A stretch of 64,000 nt of DNA from Kitasatospora sp. NA04385 (GTDB lineage Bacteria; Actinomycetota; Actinomycetes; Streptomycetales; Streptomycetaceae), in NCBI RefSeq assembly GCF_013364235.1, contig NZ_CP054919.1, positions 5,302,267-5,366,266 of the forward strand, read 5' to 3'. How positions within the stretch are numbered: position 1 is the first letter of the stretch; every line of letters begins with the position of its first letter. Shown here piece after piece: positions 45,210 to 52,037 of this stretch. Under the pieces are notes generated by a model. It was not told the origin of the DNA. It was given only the letters and a program-made list of their open reading frames with translations, and made no database searches. Position numbers and translations under genes: made by a program.

Positions 45210-46247
45210 ATGTCTCGCACCATTCGTCTCGCAGTGATCCCGGGTGACGGCATCGGCCAGGAGGTCGTGGCCGAGGGCCTCAAGGTGCTCCGCGCCGCCC
45301 TGCCCTCCGACACCAAGCTGGAGACCACCGAGTACGACCTCGGTGCACGGCTGTACCACCGCACCGGGGAGACCCTCCCCGACGCGGTGCTGGAGGAGCT
45401 CAAGGGCCAGGACGCCATCCTGCTCGGCGCCATCGGCGACCCGAGCGTGCCCTCCGGCGTGCTGGAGCGCGGGCTGCTGCTCAAGCTGCGCTTCGCCTTC
45501 GACCACCACATCAACCTGCGTCCGGGCAAGCTCTTCCCGAACGTGAAGTCGCCGCTCGCGGGTGACCCGCGGATCGACTTCGTGGTCGTCCGCGAGGGCA
45601 CCGAGGGCCCGTACGTCGGCAACGGCGGCACGCTGCGCACCGGCACCCCGCAGGAGGTCGCCACCGAGGTCTCGCTGAACACCGCGTTCGGCATCGAGCG
45701 GGTCGTCCGCGACGCCTACCGCCGCGCCCAGGCCCGCCCGCGCAAGAAGCTCACCCTCGTCCACAAGAACAACGTGCTGGTGCACGCCGGCCACCTGTGG
45801 ACCCGGATCTTCGAGCAGGTCGGCCGGGAGTTCCCCGAGGTCACCACCGACTACCTGCACGTCGACGCGGCGACGATCTTCTTCGTCACCCAGCCCGAGC
45901 GCTTCGACGTGATCGTCACCGACAACCTGTTCGGCGACATCCTGACCGACCTCGCCGCGGCCGTCACCGGCGGCATCGGCCTGGCCGCGTCCGGCAACAT
46001 CAACCCGAGCGGCGACTTCCCGTCGATGTTCGAGCCGGTGCACGGCTCCGCCCCGGACATCGCCGGCCAGGGCAAGGCCGACCCGACCGCCACCGTGCTG
46101 TCCGTCGCCATGCTGCTGGAGCACCTCGGCTTCACCGAGCAGGCCGCCGCCGTCGAGGCCGCGGTCGCCGCGGACCTCACCGAGCGCTCCGGCACCCGCT
46201 CCACCTCCGAGGTCGGCGACGCGCTGGCCGCCCGAGTATCCGGCTGA
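45210..46247 (+). CDS. leuB: 3-isopropylmalate dehydrogenase
   Basis: 345 aa. The isocitrate/isopropylmalate dehydrogenase family is shown by IPGDGIGQEV, the Arg-rich substrate site, VHKNNVL with the catalytic Lys, TDNLFGDILTDLAA (metal Asp) and the NAD-binding FEPVHGSAPDIAGQGKADP segment. It oxidises and decarboxylates 3-isopropylmalate in leucine synthesis. Single gene, probably leaderless, followed by a hairpin. Confidence 0.96.
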   Translation: MSRTIRLAVIPGDGIGQEVVAEGLKVLRAALPSDTKLETTEYDLGARLYHRTGETLPDAVLEELKGQDAILLGAIGDPSVPSGVLERGLLLKLRFAFDHHINLRPGKLFPNVKSPLAGDPRIDFVVVREGTEGPYVGNGGTLRTGTPQEVATEVSLNTAFGIERVVRDAYRRAQARPRKKLTLVHKNNVLVHAGHLWTRIFEQVGREFPEVTTDYLHVDAATIFFVTQPERFDVIVTDNLFGDILTDLAAAVTGGIGLAASGNINPSGDFPSMFEPVHGSAPDIAGQGKADPTATVLSVAMLLEHLGFTEQAAAVEAAVAADLTERSGTRSTSEVGDALAARVSG

Positions 46248-46248
46248 C

Positions 46249-46274
46249 CGGCCGGACGACAACCTCCGGCCGGT
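46249..46274 (+). terminator. Hairpin after leuB
   Basis: A 9-bp perfect stem (46249-46257 with 46266-46274) begins 1 nt after the leuB stop codon. Confidence 0.65.
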
Positions 46275-46313
46275 GGGCCGGTTCACAGCGAGCAACAGCC
46301 TCCCGGCTGTTCG

Positions 46314-46355
46314 GCACGGCCCTCTGGATGCGAGTATCGACAGTGGGCCGTGCCG
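46314..46355 (+). promoter_or_regulatory. Long-loop hairpin upstream of ilvE
   Basis: A 10-bp perfect inverted repeat (46314-46323 with 46346-46355, 22-nt loop) lies 65 nt before ilvE, followed by two copies of ACGGTGAAGG, the second overlapping the ilvE ribosome site. It may be a 5'-UTR control element; no leader peptide was found. Confidence 0.4.
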
Positions 46356-46419
46356 TCATGCGTTTCCCCCGCCCGACGGTGAAGGCCCAGCCCAACCCCA
46401 CGGTGAAGGACAGACAGCC

Positions 46420-47532
46420 ATGAGCACGCCCACCCAGGCGCCCATCACGTTCGACCTCAAGCCCTCCGCGCACCCCCTGTCCGACGAGGAGCGCGAGGCC
46501 CGACTGGCCAACCCCGGCTTCGGCCGCGTCTTCACCGACCACATGGTGACCATCCGCTGGACCGAGGGCCTGGGCTGGCACGACGCCCAGCTGACGCCGT
46601 ACGCGCCGCTGGAGATCGACCCGGCCAACATGACGCTGCACTACGGCCAGTCGATCTTCGAGGGGCTCAAGGCGTACCGGCAGGCCGACGGCTCGATCGC
46701 GACCTTCCGCCCGGAGGCCAACGCCGCCCGCTTCCAGGCCTCCGCCCGCCGCCTGGCGATGCCCGAGCTGCCGGTCGAGACCTTCGTCGAGGCCGTCGAG
46801 CTGCTCGTCCAGCAGGACCGCGCCTGGGTGCCCAGCCAGCCGGAGCAGAGCCTCTACCTGCGCCCCTTCATGTTCGCCACCGAGGTCGGCCTGGGCGTGC
46901 GCCCCGCCAACTCCTACGTCTTCATGATCATCGCCTCGCCGGCCGGCGCGTACTTCTCCGGTGGCGTCAAGCCGGTCTCGGTCTGGCTCTCCGAGGACTA
47001 CGTCCGCGCCGCCCCCGGCGGCACCGGCGCCGCGAAGTGCGCGGGCAACTACGCGGCCTCGCTGGTCGCCCAGGCCGAGGCCGCCGCCAAGGGCTGCGAC
47101 CAGGTGGTCTGGCTCGACGCCGCCGAGCACAAGTGGGTCGAGGAGATGGGCGGCATGAACCTCTACTTCGTCCTCGGCGAGGGCGAGGACGCCACCGTCG
47201 TCACCCCCGAGCTCTCCGGCTCGCTGCTCCCCGGCATCACCCGCGACTCCCTGCTCGCCCTCGCCGCCGACCTCGGCTACGGCACCGAGGAGCGGAAGAT
47301 CTCCACCGACGAGTGGAAGCGGGGCAACGCCGACGGCACCATCACCGAGGTCTTCGCCTGCGGCACCGCCGCGGTCATCACCCCCGTCGGCCACGTCAAG
47401 TCCGCCGCCGCCGACTGGACCGTCGCCACCGGCGAGCCCGGCCCCATCACCCTGCGCCTGCGCGAGTCCCTGCTCGCCATCCAGGGCGGCCAGGCCGCCG
47501 ACACCCACGGCTGGATGCACACCATCGCCTGA
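46420..47532 (+). CDS. ilvE: Branched-chain amino acid aminotransferase
   Basis: 370 aa, ATG with GAAGGA 9 nt upstream. The fold type IV PLP enzyme is shown by LHYGQSIFEGLKAYR, YLRPFMFATE, the PLP lysine in GTGAAKCAGNYAASL and EEMGGMN. It carries out the last transamination to Leu, Ile and Val and the first step of their breakdown, which in Streptomyces also feeds branched fatty-acid and polyketide starters. Its own unit, ending at the hairpin at 47545. Confidence 0.96.
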   Translation: MSTPTQAPITFDLKPSAHPLSDEEREARLANPGFGRVFTDHMVTIRWTEGLGWHDAQLTPYAPLEIDPANMTLHYGQSIFEGLKAYRQADGSIATFRPEANAARFQASARRLAMPELPVETFVEAVELLVQQDRAWVPSQPEQSLYLRPFMFATEVGLGVRPANSYVFMIIASPAGAYFSGGVKPVSVWLSEDYVRAAPGGTGAAKCAGNYAASLVAQAEAAAKGCDQVVWLDAAEHKWVEEMGGMNLYFVLGEGEDATVVTPELSGSLLPGITRDSLLALAADLGYGTEERKISTDEWKRGNADGTITEVFACGTAAVITPVGHVKSAAADWTVATGEPGPITLRLRESLLAIQGGQAADTHGWMHTIA

Positions 47533-47544
47533 CCCGACACCGGC

Positions 47545-47575
47545 GCCCGGGCATTTCACGGCGGAATGCCCGGGC
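47545..47575 (+). terminator. Terminator after ilvE
   Basis: A perfect 11-bp stem (47545-47555 with 47565-47575), 9-nt loop, starts 12 nt after the ilvE stop codon. Confidence 0.8.
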
Positions 47576-47631
47576 CCGGTGGCCTCGGAAGCACTCCACT
47601 CGTTGAACGCCCCGGATAGGAGGGAGGGACC

Positions 47632-48195
47632 ATGGCCGCCGAGATCCACGACGCCGACGTGTGGCGCAGCCCGGAGGACGACCTCCTCGACGCCTTCCTG
47701 GCCCTGGACACCCCGCAGGGGTTCAAGGCCGAGATCATCGAGGGAGAGATCACTGTGACGCCACCGCCGGACGGTGACCACGAGGCCGTCATCGGCCGGA
47801 TCGTGCGCCGGGTGTTCAAGCTGTCCGGCGAGGACATCACCGTCGCCGGGAACAAGGGTCTGATCGTGCCGGGGGGCAGGTACATTCCGGACCTGACGTT
47901 CGCGGAGGAGGGGGCGTTCGACGCGCAGCCGCCGTGGATGCGCCCGAAGGGGGTGCTGATGGTCGCGGAGGTGACCTCCAGCAACCCGGCCAGGGACCGT
48001 GAGGCCAAGCGTCAGGGGTACGCCGCCGCCGGCATCCCGCTCTACCTGCTGGTCGATCGCCGGCGGAACGAGGTCCTGCTGTACAGCCGCCCCGAGGACG
48101 GCGACTACGGGGTGACGGTCGCGGTGTCGGTCGGCAACCCCCTGTTGCTGCCCGCGCCGTTCGGGTTCGAGCTCGACACCGACCGGTTCGCCTGA
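47632..48195 (+). CDS. Uma2-family (DUF820) endonuclease-like protein
   Basis: 187 aa, ATG with a strong AGGAGGGAGG upstream. AEIIEGEITVTPPPDGDHE, YIPDLTF and VAEVTSSN...RDREAKRQGYAAAGIPLYLLVD give the family's catalytic E-D-E-K pattern. It is a distant paralog of 44578-45147, with leuB and ilvE between them. Function unknown; likely an independent monocistronic gene. Confidence 0.88.
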   Translation: MAAEIHDADVWRSPEDDLLDAFLALDTPQGFKAEIIEGEITVTPPPDGDHEAVIGRIVRRVFKLSGEDITVAGNKGLIVPGGRYIPDLTFAEEGAFDAQPPWMRPKGVLMVAEVTSSNPARDREAKRQGYAAAGIPLYLLVDRRRNEVLLYSRPEDGDYGVTVAVSVGNPLLLPAPFGFELDTDRFA

Positions 48196-48254
48196 CCCGT
48201 TCCGGATGGCGAGACGGGCCTCCCGTCCGGCCGGGCGTGTGCAAGACTGCGAGG

Positions 48255-48305
48255 GTGTCCTCGCTTTCGCTGATTATTAGCAGCAGGCGCGCCGGTCCGC
48301 AGTGA
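48255..48305 (+). CDS. Putative cimA leader peptide (16 aa)
   Basis: GTG-initiated MSSLSLIISSRRAGPQ. It has four branched-chain residues in its core, L-S-L-I-I, encoded by CTT, CTG, ATT and ATT; CTT and ATT are rare codons in this genome. It ends 58 nt before a T-tailed terminator hairpin and 225 nt before cimA. The arrangement parallels the ilvB leader in this window. The start has only a weak ribosome site (GCGAG), so the exact start is uncertain. Confidence 0.65.
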   Translation: MSSLSLIISSRRAGPQ

Positions 48306-48363
48306 CCGCTCCGACGGCAACACCCTGATCGCGGAGCGACCACGAGCGTCCAGACCCGCGCGC

Positions 48364-48397
48364 AGACCTCTCGCACCCGCGAGGGGTCTTTTGTTTT
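48364..48397 (+). terminator. Attenuator terminator of cimA
   Basis: An 11-bp stem with one G-U pair (48364-48374 with 48379-48389), 4-nt loop, followed by TTTT-G-TTTT. Such a U-tail is rare in this DNA and is shared only with the ilvB attenuator. The rest of the gap 48398-48529 is transcribed leader. Confidence 0.85.
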
Positions 48398-48529
48398 GCC
48401 TCCCGGACCGGCACCGGGCCCCCACAAGGGGACGGAGACACCGGGGACGCGCGCGGGATGCTGGACAGTGGAGCCGGATTCCGATCCCGGCAAAGAGCAG
48501 TAACTCCACCGAACGGAGAACCCAGGGCC

Positions 48530-50137
48530 ATGACCACCGAGGCCACCAGCCGTCCGAACGACGGCTTCCACGTCTTCGACACCACGCTCCGCGACGGCGC
48601 CCAGCGCGAGGGCATCAACCTCACGGTCGCGGACAAGCTGGCCATCGCGCGCCACCTGGACGAGTTCGGGGTCGGCTTCATCGAGGGCGGCTGGCCCGGC
48701 GCCAACCCCCGGGACACCGAGTTCTTCGCCCGGGCCCAGGCGGAGCTGGAGTTCAAGCACGCCCAGCTGGTGGCCTTCGGCGCCACCCGCCGGGCCGGCG
48801 GCAAGGCCGCCGAGGACCCGCAGTTGGCCGCGCTGGTCGCCTCCGGCGCCCCGGTGGTGACGCTGGTGGCGAAGTCGCACGACCGGCACGTGGAGCTGGC
48901 GCTGCGCACCACGCTGGAGGAGAACCTGGAGATGGTCCGGGACAGCGTGGAGTTCCTGCGCTCCCAAGGCCGCCGGGTGTTCATCGACTGCGAGCACTTC
49001 TTCGACGGCTACAAGGCCAACCCGGAGTACGCCCTCGCGGTGGTGCGCACCGCGCACGAGGCCGGCGCGGACGTCGTGGTGCTGTGCGACACCAACGGCG
49101 GCATGCTGCCCGCGGGCGTGCGCGAGATCGTCGCCACCGTGCTGGCGCAGACCGGCGCCCGGCTGGGCATCCACGCCCAGGACGACACCGGCTGCGCGGT
49201 CGCCAACACGCTGGCCGCGGTCGACGCCGGCGCCACCCACGTGCAGTGCACCGCCAACGGCTACGGCGAGCGGGTCGGCAACGCCAACCTGTTCCCGGTC
49301 ACCGCGGCGCTGGAGCTCAAGTACGACCGCCGGGTGCTCCCGGCCGGGGCCCTGGCCGAGATGACCAGGATCTCGCACGCCGTCGCCGAGGTGGTGAACC
49401 TGGCGCCCTCCACCCACCAGCCGTACGTGGGCTTCTCGGCGTTCGCGCACAAGGCCGGGCTGCACGCCTCCGCGATCAAGGTCGACCCGGACCTGTACCA
49501 GCACATCGACCCGGAGCTGGTCGGCAACACCATGCGGATGCTGGTCTCCGACATGGCCGGCCGGGCCTCGATCGAGCTCAAGGGCAAGGAGCTGGGCTAC
49601 GACCTGTCCAGCGACCGCGACCTGGCCGGCCGGGTGGTGGCCCGGGTGAAGGAGCAGGAGAACCTCGGCTACACCTACGAGGCGGCGGACGCCTCCTTCG
49701 AGCTGCTGCTGCGCGACGAGGTGAACGGCGGCGAGAAGCTGCGGTTCTTCGAGCTGGAGTCCTGGCGGGCCATCAGCGAGCAGGGCCCGAACGGCTTCGC
49801 GGGCAACGAGGCGACCGTGAAGCTGCGGGCGCGGGGCGAGCGGAAGGTCGCCACCGGCGAGGGCAACGGCCCGGTGGACGCGCTGGACCGGGCGCTGCGG
49901 ACGGCGCTGGAGCCGGTCTACCCGGCGCTGGCCAAGCTGGAGCTGGTGGACTACAAGGTCCGCATCCTGGAGGGCCAGCACGGCACCGGCTCGAAGACCC
50001 GGGTGCTGATCGAGTCCACCGACGGCACCGCGACCTGGTCCACGGTCGGCGTCGCGGACAACGTGATCGCCGCGTCCTGGGTGGCGCTGGAGGACGCGTA
50101 CACCTACGGGCTGCTGAGGGCCGATCAGCAGCCGTAA
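48530..50137 (+). CDS. cimA: Citramalate synthase
   Basis: 535 aa. The HMG-CoA-lyase-like TIM barrel starts VFDTTLRDGAQREGINL, with HAQDDTGCAVANT (metal His) and QCTANGYGERVGNANL. A C-terminal LeuA dimer/regulatory domain (about residues 395-530) follows. The DGAQREG variant and length fit the CimA group rather than LeuA. It condenses acetyl-CoA with pyruvate toward 2-oxobutyrate, a threonine-independent route to isoleucine. The leader with L and I codons upstream supports control by branched-chain amino acids. Confidence 0.93.
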   Translation: MTTEATSRPNDGFHVFDTTLRDGAQREGINLTVADKLAIARHLDEFGVGFIEGGWPGANPRDTEFFARAQAELEFKHAQLVAFGATRRAGGKAAEDPQLAALVASGAPVVTLVAKSHDRHVELALRTTLEENLEMVRDSVEFLRSQGRRVFIDCEHFFDGYKANPEYALAVVRTAHEAGADVVVLCDTNGGMLPAGVREIVATVLAQTGARLGIHAQDDTGCAVANTLAAVDAGATHVQCTANGYGERVGNANLFPVTAALELKYDRRVLPAGALAEMTRISHAVAEVVNLAPSTHQPYVGFSAFAHKAGLHASAIKVDPDLYQHIDPELVGNTMRMLVSDMAGRASIELKGKELGYDLSSDRDLAGRVVARVKEQENLGYTYEAADASFELLLRDEVNGGEKLRFFELESWRAISEQGPNGFAGNEATVKLRARGERKVATGEGNGPVDALDRALRTALEPVYPALAKLELVDYKVRILEGQHGTGSKTRVLIESTDGTATWSTVGVADNVIAASWVALEDAYTYGLLRADQQP

Positions 50138-50163
50138 CGGCCGCTGGTGCGCGGAAGTGCCCA

Positions 50164-50193
50164 GGGGGCGTGCGGAAGGCTCCGCACGCCCCC
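50164..50193. terminator. Bidirectional terminator
   Basis: A perfect 13-bp stem (50164-50176 with 50181-50193), 4-nt loop, between the convergent cimA (plus) and cvnD (minus) genes. Confidence 0.82.
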
Positions 50194-50230
50194 TTCTGGC
50201 GTGTTCATTACCCCTTCGAGGGGCCCGTCG

Positions 50231-50818
50231 TCACCGCAGTCGGGCGAGGAGGGCGTGTTCGACGAGGGTGATGAGGGCGCTTTTGGCGCTGTCGCGGCGT
50301 CGGGCGTCGAGGGTGATGATGGGGATGTCGGTGTTGAGTTGGAGTGCTTCGCGGACTTCTTCGGGGGTGTGGGCCTGTTGTCCGTCGAAGCCGTTGAGGG
50401 CGACGACGAAGGGGAGGCCGCTGTTCTCGAAGTAGTCGAGGGCGGGGAAGCAGTCGGCGAGGCGTCGGGTGTCGACGAGGACGACGGCGCCGATGGCGCC
50501 GCGGACGAGGTCGTCCCACATGAACCAGAAGCGGTCCTGGCCGGGGGTGCCGAAGAGGTAGAGGATGAGGTCTTCGTCGAGGGTGATGCGGCCGAAGTCC
50601 ATGGCGACGGTGGTGGTGGTCTTGCCGGAGACGTGGCTGAGGTCGTCGATTCCGGCGGAGGCCGAGGTCATGACGGCTTCGGTGCGCAGGGGGTTGATCT
50701 CGGAGACCGCGCCGACGAGCGTCGTCTTGCCCACGCCGAATCCGCCCGCGACGACGATCTTGGCGGAGGTGGTGGCGCGGCTGGGGGCGGCGGCCGCGTT
50801 AGAGCTTGCGAAGTCCAC
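50231..50818 (-). CDS. cvnD: Conservon GTPase CvnD (downstream operon)
   Basis: 195 aa. Small Ras/MglA-like GTPase: P-loop GGFGVGKTT (residues 25-33), switch II FGTPGQDRF, and NGFD in place of NKxD, as is usual in CvnD proteins. It overlaps the cvnC gene by 20 nt. Conservon GTPases work downstream of the CvnA sensor. The protein is identical to the CvnD of the second operon (55891-56478); the genes differ only at 50651/56311 (synonymous). Codon choice (many CTC, GAA, AAA, CGA) differs from the neighbouring genes, which prefer CTG, GAG, AAG and CGC. Confidence 0.95.
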   Translation of the reverse strand: MDFASSNAAAAPSRATTSAKIVVAGGFGVGKTTLVGAVSEINPLRTEAVMTSASAGIDDLSHVSGKTTTTVAMDFGRITLDEDLILYLFGTPGQDRFWFMWDDLVRGAIGAVVLVDTRRLADCFPALDYFENSGLPFVVALNGFDGQQAHTPEEVREALQLNTDIPIITLDARRRDSAKSALITLVEHALLARLR

Positions 50819-50846
50819 TGAGGACCCTTTCGAGCAGCGTGACGTC
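50231..50846. repeat. 616-bp near-perfect direct repeat, copy 1 (cvnD plus 3' end of cvnC)
   Basis: Matches 55891-56506 at 615 of 616 positions, offset 5660 nt, checked line by line. It begins exactly at the cvnD stop codon and ends within cvnC at 50846. Confidence 0.97.
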
Positions 50847-51434
50847 GGGCTGGTTGCCGGATTCGCCGCCGGCTGCGGGCTGGTGGATGGCGACCAGGCC
50901 GGCCTCGGCCAGGTCCGCCACGAGGATGCGGGCCACTCCCAGCGGGAGGCCGAGCAGGGCGGAGATCTCGGCGACCGACTTCACGTCGGAGGCGCACAGG
51001 GCGCAGATCTGCTGGTGCTCGGGCAACAGGGTGGCCATCCGGGCCGGGTCGACCGCGGCGGAGACCAGGGCCTCCAGCGCGAGTTCGTAGCGGGGCCGGG
51101 TGCGTCCGCCGGTCATCGCGAACGGGCGGATCAGCGGTCCGGCGTCCTCCTCCTCGTCGGCGTACTCCTCGACGTGGCCGGGCTGCTGCTCCTCGTACCG
51201 GTGCGGCAAGTCGGGTTCGGGGAACGCCTGGGGGCCGGGGTGGGCCTGGCCGTATCCGTCCGGCTGCTGGTACCAGCGCGGATCGGACTGCGGGGGCAGG
51301 TACGACTGGCCACCGTCGAACTGCGGCGCGTACTGCTGCTGCTGACCGTGGCCGACGCCGGGAACCCCGAAAGCGTCGTGGCCGGAGCCCGCGTACGGGA
51401 CGCCGAACTGGCCACTGTGGTCGGGCGGTGTCAC
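50799..51434 (-). CDS. cvnC: Conservon protein CvnC (DUF742)
   Basis: 211 aa. The C-terminal 120 or so residues are the DUF742 domain (LIRPFAMTGGRTRPRYELALEALV, SVAEISALLGLPLGVARILVADLAEAGLV), a winged-helix-like fold. The N-terminal about 90 residues are rich in Gly, Gln and Tyr and about 60 residues longer than in the CvnC of the second operon. It is part of the sensor/GTPase complex together with CvnA, CvnB and CvnD. A 167-nt gap, unusual for conservons, separates it from cvnB. Confidence 0.92.
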   Translation of the reverse strand: MTPPDHSGQFGVPYAGSGHDAFGVPGVGHGQQQQYAPQFDGGQSYLPPQSDPRWYQQPDGYGQAHPGPQAFPEPDLPHRYEEQQPGHVEEYADEEEDAGPLIRPFAMTGGRTRPRYELALEALVSAAVDPARMATLLPEHQQICALCASDVKSVAEISALLGLPLGVARILVADLAEAGLVAIHQPAAGGESGNQPDVTLLERVLSGLRKL

Positions 51435-51601
51435 GGTTCATCTCCTCAAAGGGTGCGGCGGTGCGTTGCTGGCCGCGTCGCCGGGGGAGCGCCGTGGCCG
51501 GTGGTGCGAAGGCCGTACAACGCCCGGTCCCGAGGCCGCCGAAGCGACCTCGGGACGGGCAATGAGGTCTTTCGAATACCAGGACGGTATCCGACGAACC
51601 G

Positions 51602-52015
51602 TCAGTGCAGGAGACTGCCCTGGAGTTCGGCCCGCAGAGCGGGCGTCAGGACCGCGCCGGCGCGGTCCACGAGGAGTGCCATTTCGTACCCGACCAGACC
51701 GATGTCGGAGTCCGGCGAGGCGAGGACGGCGAGGGCCGAACCGTCGCTGACGGCCATCAGGAACAGGAAGCCCCGTTCCATCTCGACCACGGTCTGGGTC
51801 ACGTCGCCGCCCTCGAAGATCCGGCTGGCGCCCGAGGTCAGCGAAGTGAGGCCGGAGGCGACGGCGGCCAGCTGGTCGGCACGGTCCCGGGGGAAACCCT
51901 CGGACATGCACAGCAGCAGACCGTCGGCGGAGACCACCACGGTGTGGGACACCCCGGGGGTGTTGTCCACGAAATTGGTGATCAGCCAGTTCAGGTTCTG
52001 TGCGGCCTGGCTCAT
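51602..52015 (-). CDS. cvnB: Conservon protein CvnB (roadblock/LC7)
   Basis: 137 aa from the ATG at 52015 (a TTG three codons upstream is possible). The Roadblock/LC7 fold (LNWLITNFVDNTPGVSHTVVVSADG...) is the MglB-like partner that acts on the CvnD GTPase. It differs from the CvnB of the second operon at only three residues (D/E and T/N near residues 69-71, V/I near 105). It lies 10 nt after the cvnA stop codon. Confidence 0.93.
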   Translation of the reverse strand: MSQAAQNLNWLITNFVDNTPGVSHTVVVSADGLLLCMSEGFPRDRADQLAAVASGLTSLTSGASRIFEGGDVTQTVVEMERGFLFLMAVSDGSALAVLASPDSDIGLVGYEMALLVDRAGAVLTPALRAELQGSLLH

Positions 52016-52037
52016 CTGGGTCAACTCAACGCTCCTG
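51805..52037. repeat. 233-bp near-identical direct repeat, copy 1 (5' part of cvnB)
   Basis: Matches 57284-57516 (offset 5479) with three mismatches (51845, 51896, 52020), including a 123-bp perfect stretch at 51897-52019. The rest of cvnB and cvnA is much more diverged. Confidence 0.92.
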
